Source of the DNA: SLNP01 sp964446435
Lineage (GTDB): Bacteria > Bacteroidota > Bacteroidia > Bacteroidales > VadinHA17
Reading direction: 5' to 3'
Length of the DNA: 6,193 nucleotides
NCBI GenBank assembly: GCA_964446435.1
Contig: CAYUOS010000163.1
Location: 1 to 6,193, forward strand
Made by a program: the position numbers and the translations under genes. The notes under the pieces were generated by a model, which saw nothing but the letters and a program-made list of their open reading frames with translations, searched no databases and was not told where the DNA came from. Numbering within the stretch: position 1 is the first letter of the stretch; each line of letters opens with the position of its first letter. Below are positions 1 to 6,193 of this stretch, in pieces.

Positions 1-792
1 ATTTCTGCCACTATAGAGCTCGGGGGTACAAATTATGTCTTCTGGGGAGGCAGGGAGGGTTACATGACCCTTCACAATACTGACATGAAGAGGGAACTTG
101 CCCATCAGGGTACTGCTCTCATTGCATGCCGAGATTACGGGAGGAGGGAAGGCTTCAGTGGAACTTTCCTGGTGGAACCCAAACCGATGGAGCCTATGAA
201 ACATCAGTATGATTATGATGCGGCAACGGTAATTGGATTTCTGCGCGAACATGAGTTGCACAATGATTTCAAGCTTAATATTGAGGTTAACCATGCCACC
301 CTGGCGGGACATACTTTTCAGCATGAGCTTCAGGTAGCAGCCGATGCCGGTATGCTGGGAAGCATAGACGCCAACAAGGGTGACTATCAGAATGGCTGGG
401 ATACCGATGAGTTTCCTACCAATATTCTTGAGGTAACAGAGGCGATGCTGGTAATTCTAAAAGCCGGAGGACTCAGGGAGGGAGGTATAAACTTTGATGC
501 CCGCATAAGAAGGAATTCGGTAGACGCTGAAGATCTGTTTATTTCACATATAAGCGGAATTGACACTTTTTCCAGGGCGCTGATAATAGCTGAGAAGATA
601 ATAAATGACGGCACTTATTATCGTTTTCTTAAGGAGAGGTACTCTTCATTTGACTCGGGTAAAGGGCTTGACTTTGAACAGGGTGCCATGACTCTTGATG
701 ATCTTTACAGGTATGCTGCTGATACAGGTGAGACTGTACCTGTCAGTGGCCGGCAGGAGAGACTGGAGCAGCTTATCAATATGTTTATCTGA
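1..792 (+). CDS. xylA: Xylose isomerase, 3' part (N-terminus outside window)
   Basis: Interconverts D-xylose and D-xylulose (also glucose/fructose) in the cytoplasm, the first step of the isomerase route for pentose use. The reading frame is open from base 1 and encodes 263 residues; the ATG at 64 is internal, because the preceding codons already read as family sequence (ELGGTNYVFWGGREGY). Numbering against E. coli XylA differs by a constant 173, so about 173 N-terminal residues are missing, including the catalytic His/Asp pair. The metal-binding and catalytic set in this half is intact: E59, K61 (EPKP), E95, H98 (NHATLAGH), D123 (SIDAN), D134 and D136 (WDTD), and D166 (NFDARIRR). The C-terminus (SGRQERLEQLINMFI) ends where the family normally ends. 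Residues 36-43 are unusually divergent (see findings). No xylulokinase gene follows. Identification is from recalled family motifs and is very secure. Confidence 0.97.
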   Translation: MSATIELGGTNYVFWGGREGYMTLHNTDMKRELAHQGTALIACRDYGRREGFSGTFLVEPKPMEPMKHQYDYDAATVIGFLREHELHNDFKLNIEVNHATLAGHTFQHELQVAADAGMLGSIDANKGDYQNGWDTDEFPTNILEVTEAMLVILKAGGLREGGINFDARIRRNSVDAEDLFISHISGIDTFSRALIIAEKIINDGTYYRFLKERYSSFDSGKGLDFEQGAMTLDDLYRYAADTGETVPVSGRQERLEQLINMFI

Positions 793-863
793 ACGATATC
801 TCATGATCCTTCTGGGCGAAGGTTCCTCCTGCGGGAATCATCACAGAGTGAAGATAAATTTCA

Positions 864-886
864 GTTCGGCCATTCCTGCACCGAAC
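864..886. repeat. 6-bp perfect inverted repeat in the xylA-fhs gap
   Basis: GTTCGG (864-869) is matched by CCGAAC (881-886) around an 11-base loop. In RNA this would form a short, GC-containing stem 72 bases after the xylA stop. No run of T follows directly, so it is not a classical intrinsic terminator. It could be an mRNA 3'-end structure, a protein-binding dyad or chance. Confidence 0.35.
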
Positions 887-894
887 ATCTATAG

Positions 895-941
895 CCTGAT
901 TTCTGTTATCTATATCAGATTCAGGTTTTATCACTATTTTT
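895..941 (+). terminator. Weak terminator-like hairpin after xylA
   Basis: CCTGA (895-899) pairs with TCAGG (921-925) and is followed by a T-rich tract (926-941). A competing pairing, CTGAT (896-900) with ATCAG (914-918), uses the same bases. Both stems are only five pairs with long loops, so stability would be low. The position, between xylA and the fhs promoter region, is where a terminator would be expected. That context is the main support. Confidence 0.2.
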
Positions 942-953
942 AACTCACCGAAA

Positions 954-962
954 TATAATTTG
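954..962 (+). promoter_or_regulatory. Possible Bacteroidota-type -7 element for fhs
   Basis: TATAATTTG resembles the Bacteroidota -7 consensus TAnnTTTG but has one extra base between TA and TTTG. It lies 35 bases before the fhs ATG, which would leave a leader of roughly 25-30 bases. No clear TTTG-type -33 element is visible; only a T-rich stretch (936-941) lies near that distance. The 205-bp gap after xylA makes an independent fhs promoter reasonable, but this exact site is a guess. Confidence 0.25.
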
Positions 963-997
963 CTCAGAGAGAGAAATTAAACAAAAGGAATGAGAAT

Positions 998-2674
998 ATG
1001 AAATCAGACATTCAGATTGCACAGGAGGCTACGATACGGCCAATTATTGAGATTGCAGCGAAACTCGGAGTCAGGGAAGACGATCTCGAACTCTACGGTA
1101 AGTACAAGGCCAAACTACCTCTTCATCTTATTGATGAAGAGAAGATCAGGAAGGCAAAACTGGTACTTGTAACAGCAATTACCCCTACTCCCGCGGGGGA
1201 AGGCAAAACGACCACATCAATTGGATTGGCCCAGGCCCTCAACAAGATTGGCAAAAAGACGACAGTTGTTATCCGTGAGCCCTCTCTGGGTCCGGTTTTC
1301 GGCATCAAGGGCGGCGCAGCCGGTGGTGGTTATTCCCAGGTGATTCCGATGGAGGACATAAACCTGCATTTTACGGGAGATATTTCAGCAGTTGAGAAGG
1401 CCCACAACCTCCTGGCGGCTCTGATAGACAACAATATTCAGCTTGGACACAAAGAGGGCAACCTGAATCTCGATCCCCGTACCATCGAGTGGAAGCGGGT
1501 TATTGACATGAATGAACGTTCGCTCCGTGATATTATTATCGGACTTGGAGGTCCGAAGCAGGGTGTGCCGCGTGAGACCGGCTTCAATATAACCGCTGCC
1601 TCAGAGGTGATGGCAACCCTTTGTATGGCAACCAGCCTGATGGATCTCAAGGAGAGGCTGGGAAACATTTTTATCGGGTATACCTATGACGGCGAACCGG
1701 TTTTCGCCCGTGACCTGAAGGCACAGGGGGCAATGGCCGCTCTGCTGAAGGATGCCATCAAGCCTAACCTGGTACAGACACTGGAAGGAACGCCTGCAAT
1801 CATACATGGCGGGCCTTTCGCAAACATTGCACAGGGGACAAACACAATACTGGCTACCAAGACAGGCTTGTCGCTGAGTGAGTTTGTAGTTACCGAGGCG
1901 GGTTTTGCCAGTGAACTGGGTGCGGAGAAGTTCTTCAATATCAAATCGCAGTATGGAGGACTAAAGACCAATGCCGTGGTTATCGTTGCCACAGTTCGGG
2001 CACTCAAGTACCATGGAGGAGCGAAGCTCGCCGATCTTAAGAACGAGGATCTCGGTGCTCTGCAGAGGGGATTCGAGAATCTCGACAAGCATATCGAGAA
2101 TATGAAGTATTATGGTTTCAGGCCGGTAATTGCGATTAACAAGTTCGAAACTGACACACAGGCTGAGATAGACCTGATAGTAAAACATTGTGAGGACCAG
2201 AAGTGCGTGGTAGCTGTAAACGATGCGTGGGCCAGGGGTGGTGATGGAGCAATAGAGCTTGCAGAGAAAGTAGTGGCGGCAGCAGATTCATGTCCTGACT
2301 GCTTTACTCCCTTGTACGATCTCAGCTGGTCGTATGAAAAGAAGATAGAGACCATATGCACGAAGATGTACGGAGCCGATCATGTTGAGTATACGGTGCA
2401 GGCCAAGTCGCAGATACAAAAGATCGAAAACCTGGGATTGACAAACCTTGCCGTATGCATTGCAAAGACACAGAAGTCTCTGTCTGATGACCAGTACAAG
2501 AAGGGCCGTCCGAAAGGTTTCACGGTTAAGATTCGTGAGGTTGAGCTTTCATCGGGAGCCGGTTTCATTGTCCCGATTGCCGGTACAATAATGAGAATGC
2601 CCGGATTGCCCTCGGTGCCTTCTGCCGAGCATATCGATATTGACGAAAACGGAAAGATCTCGGGATTGTTCTAG
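998..2674 (+). CDS. fhs: Formate-tetrahydrofolate ligase (10-formyl-THF synthetase)
   Basis: Cytoplasmic enzyme joining formate to tetrahydrofolate with ATP hydrolysis to give 10-formyl-THF, feeding purine synthesis and other one-carbon reactions. The 558-residue product has the normal bacterial length (about 555-560). A P-loop, TPAGEGKT, lies at residues 64-71. The first family signature (GIKGGAAGGGY) is at 102-112, followed by SQVIPMEDINLHFTGD. The second signature (VATVRALKYHGG) is at 330-341. NKFETDT at 381-387 and ARGGDGA at 412-418 are also typical of the family. The start is supported by AAGGAA at 985-990, seven bases before the ATG, and by the usual N-terminus (SDIQIAQEATIRPI). No break or missing motif is seen. 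folD and glyA partners are not in the window, so it appears to be a stand-alone gene. This family also serves acetogenesis, but nothing here indicates that pathway. Confidence 0.98.
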   Translation: MKSDIQIAQEATIRPIIEIAAKLGVREDDLELYGKYKAKLPLHLIDEEKIRKAKLVLVTAITPTPAGEGKTTTSIGLAQALNKIGKKTTVVIREPSLGPVFGIKGGAAGGGYSQVIPMEDINLHFTGDISAVEKAHNLLAALIDNNIQLGHKEGNLNLDPRTIEWKRVIDMNERSLRDIIIGLGGPKQGVPRETGFNITAASEVMATLCMATSLMDLKERLGNIFIGYTYDGEPVFARDLKAQGAMAALLKDAIKPNLVQTLEGTPAIIHGGPFANIAQGTNTILATKTGLSLSEFVVTEAGFASELGAEKFFNIKSQYGGLKTNAVVIVATVRALKYHGGAKLADLKNEDLGALQRGFENLDKHIENMKYYGFRPVIAINKFETDTQAEIDLIVKHCEDQKCVVAVNDAWARGGDGAIELAEKVVAAADSCPDCFTPLYDLSWSYEKKIETICTKMYGADHVEYTVQAKSQIQKIENLGLTNLAVCIAKTQKSLSDDQYKKGRPKGFTVKIREVELSSGAGFIVPIAGTIMRMPGLPSVPSAEHIDIDENGKISGLF

Positions 2675-2695
2675 TATTGTAGCGCAGTAGCTTCA

Positions 2696-2738
2696 GATTC
2701 TGATTTTTTCTTATTTTTACTCTCCACCAATCAGAATC
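2696..2738. repeat. 10-bp perfect inverted repeat upstream of the beta-galactosidase
   Basis: GATTCTGATT (2696-2705) and AATCAGAATC (2729-2738) are exact reverse complements separated by a 23-base pyrimidine-rich spacer. The right arm ends nine bases before the ATG at 2748. The arm-to-arm distance of 33 bases is close to three helical turns, which would suit a protein contacting both arms on one DNA face. As RNA it would be an AU-rich stem-loop next to the start codon, with the U-run in the loop instead of after the stem, so a standard terminator is unlikely. The repeat is directly visible; its role is inferred. Confidence 0.6.
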
Positions 2739-2747
2739 AACACAGCT

Positions 2748-5700
2748 ATGAGACGTGCGATCAGATTTCTTCCGGCAGTTATCCTTATCGTAACTTCCTG
2801 TGTGAGGTATACCGACTACGACGGTGTAGCCTTTACAGAAAAGGAACCCCGTGACTGGGAGAATCCGGAGATGTTTAACCAGAACAGGGAGCTTCCGAGG
2901 GCTACCTTTGTGAGTTTCCCCGATGAAACCGGAGTGCTTCGGATGGCAAGGGAGGATTCTCCCAATTATATGTCGCTTGACGGGATATGGAAGTTCCACT
3001 GGGTTAAGAGCCCGGCAGAGAGGCCTTACTGGTTCTTCAAGGATGATTTTGATGTTCGTGGATGGGATGATATTGAGGTTCCGTCAAACTGGGAGATGAA
3101 GGGTTATGATGTTCCACTCTATGTGAATGCTGGGTATCCGTTCAAAAAGAATCCTCCGTTCATACATCATGAATGGAATCCTGTAGGTTCCTACAAACGC
3201 TTTTTCAATATTCCGGGGTCATGGCGGAACCGTGATGTTTTTGTAACTCTCGGGGCGGTAAGTTCTGCCTTTTACCTTTACATCAACGGCGAACTGGTAG
3301 GTTACAGCCAGGATAGCAAGATGCCGGCGGAATTCAATATAACCAAATACCTGAAAAGGGGTAAGAACAGCATTGCCGTGGAGGTATACCGGTGGTGCGA
3401 TGGCAGTTATCTCGAGGATCAGGATTTCTGGCGGCTGAGCGGAATTCAGCGAAGCGTTTATCTTCACTCCAGACCGAAGAGCTATATCAGGGACTTCTTT
3501 GCGAAGCCTGACCTTGTGAATGACTATGCTGATGGCAGACTTGTTACAGAGGTTGAGGTTGCAGGGTTTAGTGGCACAGGCCCCGAACTGATGATCGAGG
3601 CTACACTCTATGACAGAGGCTCAGCGGTAGCCACAGGGTCAGAGGTTGTTTCTGCTGCGCAAGGGAAGGGATTTGTGACCCTTGAATTTTTGGTTCCCTC
3701 AGTAAGACAATGGTCGGCTGAGAACCCGGCACTTTATGATCTGGTGCTGACATTGAAGAAGGGAGGCAGGGTGCTGGAGAGTGTAGGTTGCAGAACCGGT
3801 TTCAGGAAGGTAGAGATAAGGGATTCGCAACTGCTGGTGAACGGCCGGGCGATTTACCTTAAGGGAGTCAATCTGCATGAGCATCATGATGTTCGTGGAC
3901 ATGTTATTGATCGTGAGACTATTATGAAGGATATTGCAGTGATGAAGGCCAACAATATCAATGCTGTACGAACGTCTCATTATCCTCACCAGGAACTTTT
4001 CTATGAGTTGTGTGATGAGTATGGGCTCTATGTGATTGACGAGGCTAACATTGAATCGCACGGTATAGGATACAACAAGGATGTGACGCTGGCCGACAAG
4101 CCTGAATGGGCGGCGGCGCACCTTGACAGGACCATCAGAATGGTTGAGAGGGATAAGAACCATCCCTCGATAATCATCTGGTCGATGGGAAATGAGGCCG
4201 GTGACGGACATACTTTTCTGGCGAATTACAGGTGGATGAAGGATCGTGATGACAGCAGGCCTGTTCAGTATGAACGCGCCGAGAAGAGTACAAATACGAC
4301 CGAGAGGCATACTGATATCTGGTGTCCGATGTATGCTTCAATTGAGTATATAGAGCGATATGCCCTTGACCCTTCCAGTAACAGGCCACTGATTAAGTGT
4401 GAGTATGCGCATGCCATGGGCAACAGTGTGGGTAATCTGCAGGATTACTGGGATGTCATTGAAAAGTACCCGATACTTCAGGGTGGATTTATTTGGGACT
4501 GGGTTGACCAGGGTCTTCTAACCAGTACCGGTGTGGGTGTCTCTTACTGGGCCTATGGAGGAGATTTCGGGGATGAGGGTATGCCGAGTGACGGAAACTT
4601 CTGTATTAACGGGCTTGTGCGGCCTGACCGTACCGGTCATCCTTCACTTGCAGAGGTTAAGAAGGTTTATCAGTATATTGGCTTTGAGCCGGTTGACCTT
4701 TCAAGAGGTCTGATAAGGGTGCGTAACAAGTACGATTTTACACCCCTTAATCACTTCGATATATCCTGGGAAATTGTTACCGATGAGGGGATAATTGCAT
4801 CGGGACAGTTACCGGCCATAAATATCAGGCCGGGGGAGGCCATTGTCACTGCTGTACCATATGAGATTCCTGCACCGGCAGCAGGAGTTGAATATTTTCT
4901 CAATCTGAGAGCTTCTCGATATGATCAGTGGACGATTGTTCCGGCAGGGCATGTCTATGCAACAGAGCAATTCAGGTTGCCTTTCAATGTTCCTCCGAGG
5001 GTTGGGGATATTGCACGTCTGTCTCTGCTGGTAACAGAGACTGAAGGTACAGACCTCATTATACGGGGAGAGGACCTTAAGGTCAGGTTTGATCTTGAAT
5101 TGGGAGCCCTGGTATCTCTTGTATCAGGAGGCAAGGAGTATATTTTAAGCGGACTTGTTCCTGATTTCTGGAGAGCTCCTACCGACAACGACTATGGCAA
5201 TAATATGCACCGCAGGCAACGGGTTTGGAGGGAAGCAGGTGAGAGGGCCCAGGTCAGGAATATAAGAATAGGGCATCCGGGGCTGGGTATGGTCAGGATT
5301 ATAGTTGATTTTGATATCCCCGGCCTTGAAGATGAGAAGATTGCAGGACTTAATGTCGTTTACACAGTATACAGCACAGGAGATATAGTGGTGTCGAACA
5401 GTTTCAACAAGGTTTCGGCCCGCATACCTGAGATACCGCGCATGGGAATGCAGATGCAGTTGCCGGCTGATTTCAGGAACCTGAGATGGTTTGGCCGTGG
5501 TCCCCATGAGAACTACAACGACAGGCGTACCTCGGCTGATGTCGGACTATATGTGAGCAGCGTGGCCGATCAGTATGTACCTTACATAAGGCCACAGGAG
5601 AACGGATACAAGACAGACACACGATGGCTCTTGCTTTCTGATGATGAGGGTTTCGGTCTTCTTGTCGCAGGCCGGCCATTAGTCTCTTTTGCTGCGCTTC

Positions 5701-5978
5701 ATCATCTGCATGAGGATTTCGAGTCTCCTGCCGGAAGATTGTCGGGTTTTCGTCCCGATGCGAAGAGTGTGAACAGGCACACAAAGGATGTTTTACCGCG
5801 TGACCTGGTGAAGTTAAATATCGATCTCGACCAGATGGGAGTCGGAGGTGACAATTCTTGGGGGGCGATGACGCATCCTCAGTACCGCCTGACAGAACAG
5901 AAGTACAGCTACTCCTTCAGGATAAGGCCAGTGAAGCCCGGAGATGACGTAATCAGGATGGTGAGGGAAGCGTATTAG
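2748..5978 (+). CDS. lacZ: Lipoprotein-type GH2 beta-galactosidase (LacZ architecture)
   Basis: Retaining glycoside hydrolase predicted to remove terminal beta-galactose. The 1076-residue chain begins with a lipoprotein signal (MRRAIRF, hydrophobic stretch, lipobox VTSC with Cys18), which supports this start although no Shine-Dalgarno is seen. Domains in order: GH2 sugar-binding (about 75-240), Ig-like (243-352), TIM barrel (354-645), second beta-domain (655-745) and the C-terminal Bgal small-chain domain (770-1060). Acid/base E483 (WSMGNEAG) and nucleophile E552 (KCEYAHAMGNS) are present. So are H377/H379/H380 (NLHEHH), H411 (SHYPH), the Mg-site pair E436/H438 (IESHG), W583 (FIWDWVDQ) and W1038 (GGDNSW), which match E. 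coli LacZ H357-region, H391, E416/H418, W568 and W999. E. coli LacZ is 1023 residues and cytoplasmic; the extra length here is mainly the exported N-terminus. Location is periplasm or outer membrane. Substrate could be a plant or host galactoside instead of lactose. Confidence 0.95.
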   Translation: MRRAIRFLPAVILIVTSCVRYTDYDGVAFTEKEPRDWENPEMFNQNRELPRATFVSFPDETGVLRMAREDSPNYMSLDGIWKFHWVKSPAERPYWFFKDDFDVRGWDDIEVPSNWEMKGYDVPLYVNAGYPFKKNPPFIHHEWNPVGSYKRFFNIPGSWRNRDVFVTLGAVSSAFYLYINGELVGYSQDSKMPAEFNITKYLKRGKNSIAVEVYRWCDGSYLEDQDFWRLSGIQRSVYLHSRPKSYIRDFFAKPDLVNDYADGRLVTEVEVAGFSGTGPELMIEATLYDRGSAVATGSEVVSAAQGKGFVTLEFLVPSVRQWSAENPALYDLVLTLKKGGRVLESVGCRTGFRKVEIRDSQLLVNGRAIYLKGVNLHEHHDVRGHVIDRETIMKDIAVMKANNINAVRTSHYPHQELFYELCDEYGLYVIDEANIESHGIGYNKDVTLADKPEWAAAHLDRTIRMVERDKNHPSIIIWSMGNEAGDGHTFLANYRWMKDRDDSRPVQYERAEKSTNTTERHTDIWCPMYASIEYIERYALDPSSNRPLIKCEYAHAMGNSVGNLQDYWDVIEKYPILQGGFIWDWVDQGLLTSTGVGVSYWAYGGDFGDEGMPSDGNFCINGLVRPDRTGHPSLAEVKKVYQYIGFEPVDLSRGLIRVRNKYDFTPLNHFDISWEIVTDEGIIASGQLPAINIRPGEAIVTAVPYEIPAPAAGVEYFLNLRASRYDQWTIVPAGHVYATEQFRLPFNVPPRVGDIARLSLLVTETEGTDLIIRGEDLKVRFDLELGALVSLVSGGKEYILSGLVPDFWRAPTDNDYGNNMHRRQRVWREAGERAQVRNIRIGHPGLGMVRIIVDFDIPGLEDEKIAGLNVVYTVYSTGDIVVSNSFNKVSARIPEIPRMGMQMQLPADFRNLRWFGRGPHENYNDRRTSADVGLYVSSVADQYVPYIRPQENGYKTDTRWLLLSDDEGFGLLVAGRPLVSFAALHHLHEDFESPAGRLSGFRPDAKSVNRHTKDVLPRDLVKLNIDLDQMGVGGDNSWGAMTHPQYRLTEQKYSYSFRIRPVKPGDDVIRMVREAY

Positions 5979-5980
5979 CT

Positions 5981-6022
5981 CAGGGCGCAGGGCGCAGGGC
6001 ACGGGGCTCGGGGCTCAGGGTA
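5981..6022. repeat. G-rich 7-bp tandem array, six units
   Basis: Six consecutive heptamers fit C(A/G)GGG(C/T)N with exact 7-base spacing: CAGGGCG twice, CAGGGCA, CGGGGCT twice, CAGGGTA. The three bases before the array (GCT, 5978-5980) also match the end of a unit, so a decayed seventh unit may overlap the beta-galactosidase stop codon. All G-runs are on the plus strand, so no hairpin forms, but six runs of three or four G with short loops could form a G-quadruplex. The array fills most of the 51-bp gap between two converging genes. No spacers are present, so it is not CRISPR. Confidence 0.85.
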
Positions 6023-6029
6023 ACAGATT

Positions 6030-6193
6030 TTAGTAGATCAGCTCGGTTTTTAGTACTGTGTTTTCTCCGGTCATTGCATTTTTAACGTCATAGGCAAGTT
6101 TGCCGGTGAAGGTTTTTGCCAGTACAATGCGGGTTACAGAGTTGGCAGGCAGGTTTATTGACGCTGGTGCTCCCTGTGGGCCGTTAACAAGTT
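6030..6193 (-). CDS. C-terminal end of a converging gene, family uncertain
   Basis: Reading the minus strand from the window edge, one frame stays open for 53 codons (from 6191) and ends in TAA at 6032-6030; the other two frames stop within the first 13 codons. The translation ends ...TGENTVLKTELIY and contains INLPANSVTRIVL. That LPA(N/R)SVT pattern recalls the last strands of C-terminal beta-sandwich domains in secreted glycoside hydrolases such as GH30, but this is recall of a short motif and not a firm assignment. The peptide has ordinary composition with alternating hydrophobic strands. It points toward the beta-galactosidase, with stops 51 bp apart, so it belongs to a separate transcript. 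The N-terminus and any catalytic domain lie beyond the right edge. Confidence 0.75.
   Translation of the reverse strand, partial: LVNGPQGAPASINLPANSVTRIVLAKTFTGKLAYDVKNAMTGENTVLKTELIY

Noticed and set aside
695..943. 82-residue open frame on the plus strand overlapping the end of xylA and running into the gap
   Set aside because: It overlaps the last 98 bases of xylA in another frame, lacks a recognisable domain and ribosome site, and its distal part is low-complexity T-rich intergenic sequence.
1187..1210. P-loop in the 998-2674 product as a sign of an ABC or signalling ATPase
   Set aside because: It sits within the full set of formate-tetrahydrofolate ligase signatures, where this nucleotide-binding loop is a normal family feature.
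2565..2999. 144-residue antisense open frame spanning the fhs-lacZ gap
   Set aside because: It covers both gene ends and the inverted repeat, has no recognisable protein motif, and would conflict with two secure genes.
3699..4310. 203-residue antisense open frame inside the beta-galactosidase gene
   Set aside because: It lies opposite the conserved GH2 catalytic barrel, and its sequence looks like a mirror of that coding constraint, with no family motif or start context.
1..5978. xylA, fhs and the beta-galactosidase as one co-functional operon
   Set aside because: They share a strand, but the gaps are 205 and 73 bp, each gap holds possible regulatory structure, and the one-carbon enzyme has no evident link to the sugar enzymes.
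5974..6013. TAGCTCAG at the beta-galactosidase stop resembles a tRNA D-arm
   Set aside because: No acceptor stem, anticodon arm or T-loop (GGTTCRA) follows at the right distance; the match comes from the heptamer array.
5981..6022. Tandem array as a CRISPR or as a terminator hairpin
   Set aside because: Units are only 7 bp with no spacers, and the G-runs are all on one strand, so no stem can form within the array.

Overview
The window looks like chromosomal DNA from a member of the Bacteroidota, probably an environmental or gut-type Bacteroidales relative. This is an inference. It rests on the Bacteroides-like xylose isomerase (an IEVNHATLAGH active-site stretch), a large GH2 beta-galactosidase with a lipoprotein signal, weak or absent Shine-Dalgarno sequences, and a possible TAnnTTTG-like promoter element. 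Base composition and codon use look even across the three main genes, and no mobile element, integrase, tRNA, rRNA or CRISPR array is visible.

Layout. Positions 1-792 hold the C-terminal 60% of xylose isomerase (xylA), cut by the left edge. A 205-bp non-coding gap follows, with a perfect 6-bp inverted repeat, a weak terminator-like hairpin and a possible promoter. Positions 998-2674 hold a complete formate-tetrahydrofolate ligase (fhs). A 73-bp gap then contains a perfect 10-bp inverted repeat ending nine bases before the next start. Positions 2748-5978 hold a complete LacZ-type GH2 beta-galactosidase made as a lipoprotein. Its stop codon runs straight into a G-rich array of six 7-bp units (5981-6022). 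At the right edge, 6030-6193 on the minus strand is the last 53 codons of a converging gene that starts outside the window. It may be the C-terminal beta-sandwich of a secreted carbohydrate-active protein, but the family cannot be fixed from this fragment.

Function. xylA (xylose to xylulose) and the beta-galactosidase (release of terminal beta-galactose in the periplasm or at the cell surface) fit a plant- or glycan-sugar-degrading lifestyle. fhs is a one-carbon housekeeping enzyme that makes 10-formyl-tetrahydrofolate from formate. The three genes share a strand, but gaps of 205 and 73 bp and unrelated roles argue against a single dedicated system. I see no new biological system here. The points worth a second look are the intergenic dyad before the beta-galactosidase, the heptamer array between converging genes, the unlisted minus-strand gene end, and a short divergent patch in xylA that may reflect two compensating frameshifts.
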